Source: Gammaproteobacteria bacterium
Lineage (GTDB): Bacteria; Pseudomonadota; Gammaproteobacteria; SZUA-229
Direction: 5' to 3'
DNA length: 5,774 nt
NCBI GenBank assembly: GCA_024278435.1
Contig: JAJRTD010000092.1
Span: forward strand, 1-5,774
Positions 1 to 5,774 of this stretch are shown here, piece after piece (positions within the stretch are counted from its first letter, which is position 1; every line of letters starts with the position of its first letter). Position numbers and translations under genes: made by a program. The notes under the pieces are model-generated. The model made no database searches. It was not told the origin of the DNA and saw only the letters and a list, made by a program, of their open reading frames with translations.

Positions 1-623
1 GAGATTCTTAACAACTGGATGGCCTGGTTGGTGTCCAGGGATTTCTGGAAAAAACCATTCTCCGCCGTTTCATCAGTATCTTCTGCACTGTGTCTCAGCA
101 CATCCAGTATCAGTTGTACCGAGCGGTCAAGGTGACCGAATGGCTGAAACCATTTTTCAATGTGCTTTGTGCGTTTTTCCTTTGGCAGGGTTAGCCAGTG
201 CTTAAGTGCCGGTAAATCAAAGTCGCAGATACTGCCGGGTACAGAATTTTTTTGTGCGATGGCGGTAAGCAGTTCAATATTTTTTGTTGCCTGGCCGACC
301 TGGCCGCTGATGGCCTGCAGTTCACCCATACGCTTCTGGATGTTTTTCAATATGGAATTTAACTGTTCCTGGTCAATCTGCGGACGTTTGGACAGGCGCT
401 CCAGCCGGGTGTGCTGGCGTTCCAGTTCCTTGAGTATTTCCAGCTTGATATCACTACGGGTAGTGAAAGCGAGTATTTCCAGTATGCAGTCAATCGCGGC
501 CCGGTTGTTCCAGTCCGAACCGTGTTTCTGGTGAAAGGAATATTGCTGAAACAGTTTTTCCAGGCGTAAAAAAGAACGGACTTTTTCATTTAATGGCTGT
601 TCGTAAACGTAATATTCAGTCAC
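1..623 (-). CDS. zapD: Cell division protein ZapD (YacF), 3' end cut by window
   Basis: ZapD binds FtsZ in the cytoplasm and cross-links FtsZ filaments, stabilising the division ring. I translated 207 codons from a GTG start at 623; about 40 C-terminal residues are expected beyond the window, judging from the ~247-residue E. coli protein. The family pattern is clear: YEQPLNEKVRSFLRLEKL near residues 7-24 matches the conserved EHPLNEKMRTWLRIE start of E. coli ZapD. EILKELERQ (62-70), SICDFDLPALKHWL (131-144) and a VQLILDVLRHSA helix (169-180) also match. The GTG is chosen because an in-frame TAA (642-644) lies six codons upstream with no ATG between, and because the alignment begins exactly there. 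No clear Shine-Dalgarno is visible. It follows coaE after 97 bases, the usual gammaproteobacterial order. Identity is very secure; the start is secure but non-ATG. Confidence 0.93.
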   Translation of the reverse strand, partial: MTEYYVYEQPLNEKVRSFLRLEKLFQQYSFHQKHGSDWNNRAAIDCILEILAFTTRSDIKLEILKELERQHTRLERLSKRPQIDQEQLNSILKNIQKRMGELQAISGQVGQATKNIELLTAIAQKNSVPGSICDFDLPALKHWLTLPKEKRTKHIEKWFQPFGHLDRSVQLILDVLRHSAEDTDETAENGFFQKSLDTNQAIQLLRI

Positions 624-720
624 GGTGGGTTTTTTTGCAGGTTATTTACAATGAAGTGAAAGGGTCGGGTTTGTATTCCAGCAAATTTTACACTTTTTTT
701 GACCCAAGGTGACAGCAATT
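624..720 (-). promoter_or_regulatory. coaE-zapD gap with a possible zapD promoter
   Basis: This 97-base gap is the largest inside the minus-strand cluster. Read on the minus strand it contains the AT-rich stretch TCAAAAAAAGTGTAAAAT. TAAAAT is an acceptable -10 hexamer, but the best-placed -35 (around TGTCACC) is poor. I see no stem-loop followed by a T-run, so no terminator is evident and zapD may simply be read through from coaE. The gap could therefore be an internal promoter or an untranslated spacer. The promoter call is weak and rests on base composition and gap length. Confidence 0.2.
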
Positions 721-1326
721 TTAGTCTGCTGATTCAGCCAGTCGCCGGTATTTTTTATGCAGTTCCAGCACATGTTTTTCCAGGTCGTTGATATCATTGT
801 TGTTTTCGATAACATCATCGGCTTTGTCTCGCCGTTGTTTATCACTGACCTGACTGGCCATAATCGAACGAATTTCATCCAGTGTTCTGTTATCGCGTTG
901 CCTGACCCGTTCTACGCGGATATGCTCATCGGCCAGTACCACAAGGCTGCGGTCGATAAGCCGGTGAAAATCGGTTTCAAACAGCAGGGGAATAACAATA
1001 ATGACGTAGCCGGTATTACTGATGGCGTTTAGACGGCGTTCAAGTTCAAGGCGTATTTTCGGGTGCAGGATGTTTTCCAGGCGCTGTTTGTTTTCTGCCT
1101 GCCTGAAAACAAGCTGCGCCAGTTTTTTTCTGTCCAGCTGGCCGTTGCTGTTGACTATATCTTCACCAAACGCGGTAACGATTTCTTTTAATACGGCGGG
1201 GTTGTGCTGTACCAGTTCGCGGGCAATTACATCGGTATCGATGACAGGTATACCGAGATTTTCAAAACAGCGGGAGACTGCTGTTTTGCCGCTGCCGATA
1301 CCGCCGGTTAAGCCGATCTTCAGCAT
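721..1326 (-). CDS. coaE: Dephospho-CoA kinase CoaE
   Basis: CoaE phosphorylates the 3'-hydroxyl of the ribose in dephospho-CoA using ATP, the last step of coenzyme A synthesis, in the cytoplasm. At 201 residues it is close to the usual ~200-206. The N-terminus carries the P-loop GGIGSGKT (residues 8-15), followed by the DTD motif (30-32). HPKI (88-91) and PLLFE (113-117) line the substrate-binding region. The lid region has RQRDNR (142-147), and the C-terminal RRDKADDVIENN (165-176) is the family's typical KADxVIxN ending. The ATG at 1324-1326 lies three bases after the pilD stop (TAA AAC ATG). No convincing Shine-Dalgarno precedes it, so translation is probably coupled to pilD. Linkage of coaE to pilBCD is common in gammaproteobacteria and does not imply a role in pili. 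Confidence 0.97.
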   Translation of the reverse strand: MLKIGLTGGIGSGKTAVSRCFENLGIPVIDTDVIARELVQHNPAVLKEIVTAFGEDIVNSNGQLDRKKLAQLVFRQAENKQRLENILHPKIRLELERRLNAISNTGYVIIVIPLLFETDFHRLIDRSLVVLADEHIRVERVRQRDNRTLDEIRSIMASQVSDKQRRDKADDVIENNNDINDLEKHVLELHKKYRRLAESAD

Positions 1327-1329
1327 GTT

Positions 1330-2208
1330 TTACAAAAACGAAAGATAGGCGTTGTTGATTTTTTCGCCCCATAACAGGGCGATCCAGCCGGCCACCGCCA
1401 GGTAGGGACCGAAGGGAATGGGCTGCTGCTGCCGGGTTTTTCCAACCAGCAACAGGGTAATGCCGGCAACCGAACCAACGACGGAAGAAACCAGTATGAT
1501 CTGCGGCAGGTAGCTGAAGCCGGCCCAGGCACCCAGCGCCGCCAGTAATTTGAAATCACCAAAACCCATGCCTTCTTTTTTTGTTAACAGTTTGAACAGC
1601 TGGTACACCGACCAGAGTATAAGGTATCCCGCCATGGCGCCGATAACACTGGATTTTAAATCGGTATAGAGGTTGAAAAAACTGAAAAACACACCGAGCC
1701 ATAGCAGGGGCAGGGTAATGCTGTCCGGTAGCAGCTGTTTTTTCAGGTCGATCAGGGTCAGGGCAATGAGTATCCAGGTAAACAGCAGTGCTGCCAGTGT
1801 TTGCAGGCTGGCTCCGAATGTGTAGGCAACGGCCACCGAGGCAATACCGGTAATCAGTTCAACCAGTGGATACTGCAGTGAAATTTTACTACCGCAGGAT
1901 GAACACCGGGCCTTTAGGAACAGATAACTGATAACCGGGATATTTTCCCAGAAGTGCAGTTTATGGCCACAGTCGGGACAGGCGGATGCCGGTGTCGCCA
2001 GGTTGATCGATGCATGGTAGTCATCAAGCTTCGGCGACGGTAACTCCAGAAACTCATGACATTCGGTTTTCCAGTCACGCTCCATCATCAGTGGCAGGCG
2101 GTAAGCGACAACATTAAGAAAGCTGCCGACCGACAGGCCGAAGAACAGAACAGTACTGTAGAACAGCCATGGTGATGACTGAAACACAGCAATAATATTT
2201 TCAAACAT
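1330..2208 (-). CDS. pilD: Type IV prepilin peptidase / N-methyltransferase PilD
   Basis: PilD is an inner-membrane aspartic protease that removes the short leader of type IV prepilins and N-methylates the new first residue. It often also serves type II secretion pseudopilins. The 292 residues fit the bifunctional family. The N-terminal part has a membrane segment and the GLSVGSFLNVVAYRLP signature (24-39). Next comes a cytoplasmic loop with two CxxC pairs (C77/C80 and C102/C105), the zinc-binding tetracysteine of the bifunctional enzymes. The catalytic aspartates are D154 in LIDLKKQLLPD and D218 in GMGFGDFKLLAALGAW. Several hydrophobic segments follow, and the conserved IPFGPYLA lies at 264-271. 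The ATG at 2206-2208 starts 17 bases after the pilC stop; only a weak GAG (2218-2220) is available as ribosome site. All key residues are present, so it should be active. Confidence 0.97.
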   Translation of the reverse strand: MFENIIAVFQSSPWLFYSTVLFFGLSVGSFLNVVAYRLPLMMERDWKTECHEFLELPSPKLDDYHASINLATPASACPDCGHKLHFWENIPVISYLFLKARCSSCGSKISLQYPLVELITGIASVAVAYTFGASLQTLAALLFTWILIALTLIDLKKQLLPDSITLPLLWLGVFFSFFNLYTDLKSSVIGAMAGYLILWSVYQLFKLLTKKEGMGFGDFKLLAALGAWAGFSYLPQIILVSSVVGSVAGITLLLVGKTRQQQPIPFGPYLAVAGWIALLWGEKINNAYLSFL

Positions 2209-2225
2209 AGTGCGGGTCTCGGCTG

Positions 2226-3467
2226 TTAAACAACTTCACCCATTTTGAAGATAGGCAGGTACATCGCAATGACCAGGCCACCAATCATTACCGCAAGGAA
2301 GGACATAATCATTGGTTCCATCATCGCGGTTAAATTATCAACGGCATCATCGACGGCTTCTTCATAGTACTCGGCTACCTTGTCCAGCATCTCGTCAAGC
2401 GCGCCAGACTCTTCACCAATGCCAACCATCTGGATCAGCATGTTGGGAAACAGCTCTTTATTCTGTGCAAGGCTGACCTGCAGGGTGGTGCCCGAGGCAA
2501 TGTCATCCCTTACCTGCAGTATGGCTTTCTGGTAGACGCTGTTACCGGAAGCACCGGCAACGGAAACCATTGCTTCAACCAGTGGCACACCGGCGGCAAA
2601 CATGGTGGCCAGTGTCCTGGAAAAACGGGCGATTGCAGAGTTGGTTGTTAACAGACCAAAACCGGGCAGTTTCAGTACCATCTTGTCGAGGAAATCCCTG
2701 AAGGCTTTTGAGCGAACTTTCGCCTGTTTGAATGCGGTGATTACTATAGCAATGGCCGCGATGACAAACCAGACATTTTCCACAAGCAGGTCGGACAGAT
2801 TAACTACAAACAGGGTAAAGGCGGGTAGTTCGGCGCCAAAACCCTCAAACATTTCGGCAAAGGTCGGAACCACGAAAATCAGCAGAATGGCGGATACCAC
2901 AACCGCAACCACCAGTACGATGATCGGGTAGGTCATGGCTTTCTTGATTTTAGTTTTCAGCTGTTCGGTTTTTTCCTTGTAGGTGGCAACCTTGTCCAGC
3001 AATGTTTCCAGTGCACCGGATTGTTCACCGGCATCGACCAGGCTGACAAACAGGTCATCGAAGTAAGCCGGGTGCTGGGCCAGCGCGGTGGCCAGGGTGC
3101 CACCGGCTTCCACATCTGCCTTGATCTGCATAATCAGCCTTCCCATGCTGGGGTTTGAATGGCTCTGGCCAACAATGTCAAAAGCCTGGACCATGGGGAC
3201 ACCGGCTTTCATCATGGTTGCCAGCTGCCGGCTGAAAACAGCAATATCCTTGGTGGTAATCGGTTTTTCCCGGGGGGCAAACAGGCCAGCACTCTTTTTT
3301 CTGATCTTGCCTTTTTTGGGGACTAATCCCTGCTTGCGCAATTCGGCTTTCACCACATCCACACTGGCCGCAGTCATTTCCCCCTTGACTGTCTGGCCTT
3401 TTTTATTGGTGCACTCCCAGGAGTAGGTAGCGTTTTTAACTTTTGTTTTTGTTTTAGCCTTTGCCAT
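2226..3467 (-). CDS. pilC: Type IV pilus inner-membrane platform protein PilC
   Basis: PilC is the inner-membrane platform of the type IV pilus. It contacts the ATPases PilB and PilT and is thought to convert their motion into pilin insertion or removal. The 413 residues match the usual ~400-410. A lysine-rich start (residues 2-11) is followed by an N-terminal region with YSWECTNKKGQTVKGEM (15-31). Two T2SF (GspF-type) repeats follow: about 76-199, with FSRQLATMMKAGVPMVQAF, and about 279-401, with FSRTLATMFAAGVPLVEAM. Each contains a GE(Q/E)SGALxxxLDKVA block (147-161 and 351-365). Hydrophobic membrane segments lie near 181-201, 230-246 and 385-405. The ATG start has a good AGGA site 7 bases upstream. 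It begins 26 bases after the pilB stop and is followed by pilD after 17 bases, so it sits in one unit with both. Confidence 0.98.
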   Translation of the reverse strand: MAKAKTKTKVKNATYSWECTNKKGQTVKGEMTAASVDVVKAELRKQGLVPKKGKIRKKSAGLFAPREKPITTKDIAVFSRQLATMMKAGVPMVQAFDIVGQSHSNPSMGRLIMQIKADVEAGGTLATALAQHPAYFDDLFVSLVDAGEQSGALETLLDKVATYKEKTEQLKTKIKKAMTYPIIVLVVAVVVSAILLIFVVPTFAEMFEGFGAELPAFTLFVVNLSDLLVENVWFVIAAIAIVITAFKQAKVRSKAFRDFLDKMVLKLPGFGLLTTNSAIARFSRTLATMFAAGVPLVEAMVSVAGASGNSVYQKAILQVRDDIASGTTLQVSLAQNKELFPNMLIQMVGIGEESGALDEMLDKVAEYYEEAVDDAVDNLTAMMEPMIMSFLAVMIGGLVIAMYLPIFKMGEVV

Positions 3468-3474
3468 CTGTCGA

Positions 3475-3478
3475 TCCT
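3475..3478 (-). promoter_or_regulatory. Ribosome binding site of pilC
   Basis: On the minus strand AGGA lies 7 bases before the pilC ATG, the clearest Shine-Dalgarno in the cluster. It supports the pilC start and suggests that PilC is translated independently rather than only by coupling to pilB. Confidence 0.7.
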
Positions 3479-3493
3479 GATCGTTTTTTCTTT

Positions 3494-5227
3494 CTAGTCT
3501 TTGGTTACGCGGTTGATTTCTTCAAGGCTGGTGAGCCCGGCAACTACCTTCTTGATTGCCGATTTTCTCAGGTCATCAATACCTTCTTTGATTGCCTGGT
3601 CTGCAATATCAATGGCGGTGCCGTTGTTCATGATAATGCGGCCGATTTCTTCTGAAATGGGCAGAACCTGGTAGATGCCGACACGGCCCTTGTAGCCGTC
3701 ACTGCACTGGTCGCAGCCAACGGCTTTAAACAGCTCCGGTTTGCTGTCAATCTGTTCGGTGGTAAAGCCTTCCTCTTCCAGTGCGGCGCGAGGAATATCG
3801 ACTTTTTCCTTGCAGTTGTTGCATAAACGGCGAGCCAGGCGCTGGGCGATAATCAGGGAAACGGCGGAGGCAATATTAAACGGTGGTACACCCATATTGA
3901 CCAGTCGGGCCAGGGTTTGCGGAGCATCATTGGTATGCAGGGTAGACATCACCATATGACCGGTCTGTGCCGCTTTAATCGCGATTTCAGCTGTTTTCAG
4001 GTCACGAATCTCACCAACCATGATGATATCGGGATCCTGACGCAGGAATGCGCGCAAGGCGGTGTCAAAGGTTAAACCGACTTTTTCATTGACGTTAACC
4101 TGGTTGATGCCTTCGAGGTTGATCTCAACTGGATCTTCCGCGGTTGATATGTTGGTGTCCGGTGTATTCAGAATATTGAGGCCGGTATACAGTGATACGG
4201 TTTTACCACTACCGGTAGGACCGGTTACCAGAATCATGCCATAGGGATTGGCCAGTGCATTGAGATAAAGTTCTTTCTGGTCTGGCTCATAACCCAGAGC
4301 GTCAATGCCCAGGCTGGCGCTGGACGGGTCAAGAATACGTAATACGATTTTTTCACCGAAAAGTGTGGGGCAGGTGTTTACACGAAAGTCGATGGCTTTG
4401 GTTTTGGATATTTTCAGCTTGATACGGCCGTCCTGCGGCACCCGTTTTTCAGCCGTATCCATGCGCGACATGACCTTGATACGTGCCGACAGCCTGGGGC
4501 TCATGGCGATGGGTGGCTTGGCGACCTCGCGTAATACGCCGTCAATACGCAGGCGTACACGGTAGACTTTTTCATAGGGTTCAAAGTGAATATCCGAAGC
4601 ACCCTTTTTAATGGCATCCAGCAGAATCTTGTTGATAAAACGTACAACCGGAGTATCGTCTACACCGGAGTCAGCATCATCATTTTTCTGCTCGGCATCG
4701 GGATCGGCGAAATCGAGATCGTCGAGGTCTTCCAGGTCCTCCTCCATCATCTCGTTCATGGCTTCTTCCTGCTCTTCCAGCAGTTTATCCACCATTTTCG
4801 ACAGTTTGTCTTCTTCGACCAGGATGGCTTCGGTATTGATGCCGGTCTGGAATTTTATGTCATCAATTGCTGCCAGGTTGGTCGGGTCGGAAATACCGAT
4901 GTACAGATTATTGCCGCGTTTATACAGGGGCAGGGCATGATGTTTCTTAATCAGCTTGTCATCTACCGTGTCACGGGGAATGGATTCGGGATCAAGCGCG
5001 TTGAGGTCAAAAACCGGCAGGCCGAACTCCTTGGAGGCCTCCATGGCGATTTTTGATGCGGCCAGGATGCTGTTACTTACCAGGTAGTTGGTAAATGAAA
5101 CCTTGTCCTTGCGTGATGCCTGTAGTGCTTTAATTGCTGCTTCTTCTTCCAGTAAGCCGTCGGCAACCAGTTTTCGAGGCAGTCCGTTTAGTTTGATTTC
5201 CGCAGCCATGTTCTGTTTTATCCCCAT
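3494..5227 (-). CDS. pilB: Type IV pilus extension ATPase PilB
   Basis: PilB is the cytoplasmic hexameric ATPase that drives pilus extension. The protein has 577 residues. An N-terminal GspE/MshEN-type domain (about 45-150) is joined by a strongly acidic linker (about 154-192) to the N2 and ATPase domains. Visible motifs are Walker A GPTGSGKT (336-343), the Asp box STAEDPVEI (361-369), Walker B DIIMVGEIRD (400-409, glutamate 406) and the His box HMVMSTLHTN (424-433). A tetracysteine zinc site is formed by C469/C472 and C505/C508. The C-terminus LTSLEEINRVTKD is near-identical to Pseudomonas PilB. The ATG at 5225-5227 has GAAGAG 6 bases upstream. A second in-frame ATG (codon 7, 5207-5209) gives MAAEIKLNGLPRKL, which lines up exactly with the Pseudomonas start, so the true start may be 5209. 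The gene leads pilBCD and lacks no key residue. Identity is essentially certain. Confidence 0.98.
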   Translation of the reverse strand: MGIKQNMAAEIKLNGLPRKLVADGLLEEEAAIKALQASRKDKVSFTNYLVSNSILAASKIAMEASKEFGLPVFDLNALDPESIPRDTVDDKLIKKHHALPLYKRGNNLYIGISDPTNLAAIDDIKFQTGINTEAILVEEDKLSKMVDKLLEEQEEAMNEMMEEDLEDLDDLDFADPDAEQKNDDADSGVDDTPVVRFINKILLDAIKKGASDIHFEPYEKVYRVRLRIDGVLREVAKPPIAMSPRLSARIKVMSRMDTAEKRVPQDGRIKLKISKTKAIDFRVNTCPTLFGEKIVLRILDPSSASLGIDALGYEPDQKELYLNALANPYGMILVTGPTGSGKTVSLYTGLNILNTPDTNISTAEDPVEINLEGINQVNVNEKVGLTFDTALRAFLRQDPDIIMVGEIRDLKTAEIAIKAAQTGHMVMSTLHTNDAPQTLARLVNMGVPPFNIASAVSLIIAQRLARRLCNNCKEKVDIPRAALEEEGFTTEQIDSKPELFKAVGCDQCSDGYKGRVGIYQVLPISEEIGRIIMNNGTAIDIADQAIKEGIDDLRKSAIKKVVAGLTSLEEINRVTKD

Positions 5228-5233
5228 ATCTAA

Positions 5234-5239
5234 CTCTTC
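5234..5239 (-). promoter_or_regulatory. Ribosome binding site favouring the first pilB ATG
   Basis: GAAGAG on the minus strand sits 6 bases before the ATG at 5227. The competing ATG at 5209 has only GGGGA at an 11-base distance. This favours the longer PilB, whereas homology to other PilB N-termini favours the shorter one. Confidence 0.5.
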
Positions 5240-5283
5240 TGTGCCCGCTTTTTTGTATTTTGTTACTGAAATAACACCAATAA

Positions 5284-5314
5284 ATCATAGTCTATTATTT
5301 GATAATTTCTACAA
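5284..5314 (-). promoter_or_regulatory. Possible sigma-70 promoter for pilBCD
   Basis: On the minus strand TATGAT (5284-5289) is a good -10 hexamer, about 57 bases before the pilB ATG. The nearest -35-like sequence is TTGTAG (5309-5314), at a wide 19-base spacing. The surrounding AT-rich bases make this the best promoter position seen, but the -35 match and spacing are poor. Confidence 0.3.
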
Positions 5315-5350
5315 CTGACAGTGACTTATCAGGAATGAGTTGAGAAAACA

Positions 5351-5370
5351 GGACTTTGTAAGCAAAGTCC
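5351..5370. repeat. Perfect 8-bp hairpin with 4-base loop
   Basis: GGACTTTG, loop TAAG, CAAAGTCC form a perfect stem-loop. On the minus strand it is followed by TGTTTTCTC, a broken T-run, which makes it look like a weak intrinsic terminator or a stem in the pilB leader. On the plus strand no T-run follows immediately. It lies outside the neighbouring inverted-repeat segment. Its role is unknown. Confidence 0.6.
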
Positions 5371-5386
5371 GGTGCTATTTGCCTAG

Positions 5387-5515
5387 GGAAGCTCTGATAA
5401 ATGTCATTCAGAGCCTTAGCGAAGAATCTTGTTCTCCGTAAGTTGTTGATGGTACATGGTTTAAAATCCGTCGACTGCGCCAGGGATGACAAATACTGAA
5501 TTAATCAGAGGCGCC
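5387..5515. mobile_element. Putative MITE or IS5-like remnant, 129 bp
   Basis: The left end GGAAGCTCTGATAAAT (5387-5402) and the reverse complement of the right end, GGCGCCTCTGATTAAT (5500-5515), match at 12 of 16 positions, including the block CTCTGAT. The flanks are CTAG (5383-5386) and TTAA (5516-5519). Both fit the YTAR-type target known for IS5-like elements, but they are not an identical duplication. The interior is too short for a transposase. A further inverted copy of the CTCTGA core (5408-5413) makes 5391-5414 an extra 7-bp-stem hairpin. The segment is either a small non-autonomous element, a deleted IS or a chance arrangement. I infer the family from end pattern only. Confidence 0.4.
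5391..5414. repeat. Inverted repeat GCTCTGA / TCAGAGC
   Basis: GCTCTGA and TCAGAGC are perfect 7-bp arms around a 10-base spacer. The symmetry extends imperfectly outward to CTAG on the left and TTAG on the right (5383-5419). It overlaps the left end of the putative mobile segment, so it may be a duplicated terminal repeat. It could alternatively be an operator between the two divergent genes; nothing in the sequence decides this. Confidence 0.45.
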
Positions 5516-5566
5516 TTAAAAATTGGGCTATATATATTCTAAATAATTAGTATGAGTTAGCTGAAT

Positions 5567-5774
5567 ATGAGTGTTTTAAACCATAAACTAGTCGTAAAAC
5601 TGAAAGCGGCATTGATTCATCTGGCGATCAGCATGCTGATTTTCGCTGTCATCCTGTATTTTATCTTTTATGAATGGTATCCCGAGCCTTTTTTTACGGC
5701 ACAGGGCGGGCAGCAGGGTGTATTGTTAATGGCCTTTGTTGATCTGGTTCTGGGGCCGACGTTGACGTTTATTA
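5567..5774 (+). CDS. TfpX/TfpZ-like type IV pilin accessory protein, N-terminal part
   Basis: The window shows 69 codons from an ATG at 5567-5569; the gene runs off the right edge. After a short basic start, residues about 13-36 form a membrane helix (KAALIHLAISMLIFAVILYF), followed by WYPEPFFTAQGGQQG (37-51) and a second hydrophobic stretch with VDLVLGPTLTFI (58-69). The IHLxIS helix, the WYP-FF-GG segment and DLVLGPxLT are the signature of the TfpX/TfpZ inner-membrane accessory proteins. These assist assembly of particular type IV pilins and are usually encoded next to the pilin gene. An in-frame TAG (5558-5560) two codons upstream fixes the start. Only a weak GAG is available as ribosome site, and AT-rich sequence (TATATATT, 5531-5538) could hold the promoter. 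It is divergent from pilB, and no pilin gene is visible on its 5' side. The family call rests on recall of motifs in a partial protein. Confidence 0.75.
   Translation, partial: MSVLNHKLVVKLKAALIHLAISMLIFAVILYFIFYEWYPEPFFTAQGGQQGVLLMAFVDLVLGPTLTFI

Larger units (their letters stand above)
5228..5566. other. Intergenic region between divergent pilB and pilin accessory gene
   Basis: This 339-base region separates two divergent genes and must hold both promoters. It is AT-richer than the genes. From left to right it contains the pilB leader, an AT-rich stretch (about 5260-5310) suited to a pilB promoter, a perfect hairpin (5351-5370), an inverted-repeat-bounded segment (5387-5515) and an AT-rich stretch (about 5516-5555) just before the plus-strand gene. 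A 65-codon minus-strand open frame (5295-5492) runs across the hairpin and the repeat segment but shows no recognisable domain, so I do not call it a gene. I see no tRNA, no sigma-54 (GG-N10-GC type) promoter and no pilin-like reading frame with the expected leader and hydrophobic helix. Confidence 0.75.

Noticed and set aside
160..534. 124-codon plus-strand frame over zapD
   Set aside because: The minus-strand translation is a clear ZapD, so this is an antisense shadow.
4652..4766. Repetitive-looking acidic stretch in pilB (LEDLDDLDFADPDAEQ region) as a possible repeat or insertion
   Set aside because: Pseudomonas PilB has an equivalent Asp-rich linker at the same place; this is normal family variation.
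4586..5056. 156-codon plus-strand frame inside pilB
   Set aside because: It is antisense to the conserved pilB coding sequence; its composition mirrors the acidic linker and MshEN domain in another frame.
5295..5492. 65-codon minus-strand open frame upstream of pilB
   Set aside because: It spans the hairpin and most of the inverted-repeat segment, has no recognisable domain or pilin leader, and is best explained as a chance frame or degraded IS sequence.
5486..5542. 18-codon plus-strand frame starting ATGACAAATACT just before the accessory gene
   Set aside because: It crosses the right inverted repeat, has no domain, and could equally be chance; a GGG lies directly against the ATG but not at ribosome-site spacing.
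5552..5560. ATG AGT TAG mini-frame just upstream of the accessory gene start
   Set aside because: A two-codon start-stop could in principle modulate initiation, but such short matches are expected by chance in AT-rich leaders.

Overview
The window reads as chromosomal DNA of a gammaproteobacterium. The evidence is the order, on the minus strand, pilB-pilC-pilD-coaE-zapD, a classic gammaproteobacterial cluster, and proteins that closely follow Pseudomonas-type PilB and E. coli-type ZapD and CoaE. No genus can be named from the sequence alone.

Layout from right to left, in the direction of transcription of the main cluster. pilB (3494-5227, assembly ATPase), pilC (2226-3467, inner-membrane platform protein), pilD (1330-2208, prepilin peptidase/methylase), coaE (721-1326, last step of coenzyme A synthesis) and zapD (1-623, FtsZ-ring stabiliser, cut by the window edge) all lie on the minus strand. 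Gaps are 26, 17, 3 and 97 bases. The first four genes look like one transcription unit. The 97-base gap before zapD could hold an extra promoter. PilB powers pilus extension, PilC anchors the machine in the inner membrane, and PilD trims and methylates the pilins. coaE and zapD are housekeeping passengers.

A 339-base, AT-richer intergenic region (5228-5566) separates pilB from a divergent plus-strand gene (5567 to the window end). Its 69 visible residues look like the N-terminus of a TfpX/TfpZ-type pilin accessory protein. No major pilin gene is visible between them. The intergenic region holds a perfect 8-bp hairpin and, at 5387-5515, a 129-bp segment bounded by imperfect 16-bp inverted repeats (12/16 matches). 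That segment resembles a small non-autonomous element or a worn remnant of an IS5-like insertion sequence.

Most of the window is ordinary, well-conserved gene content. The parts worth a second look are the intergenic element and the pilin accessory gene lying apart from any visible pilin gene. I see no evidence for a wholly new system.
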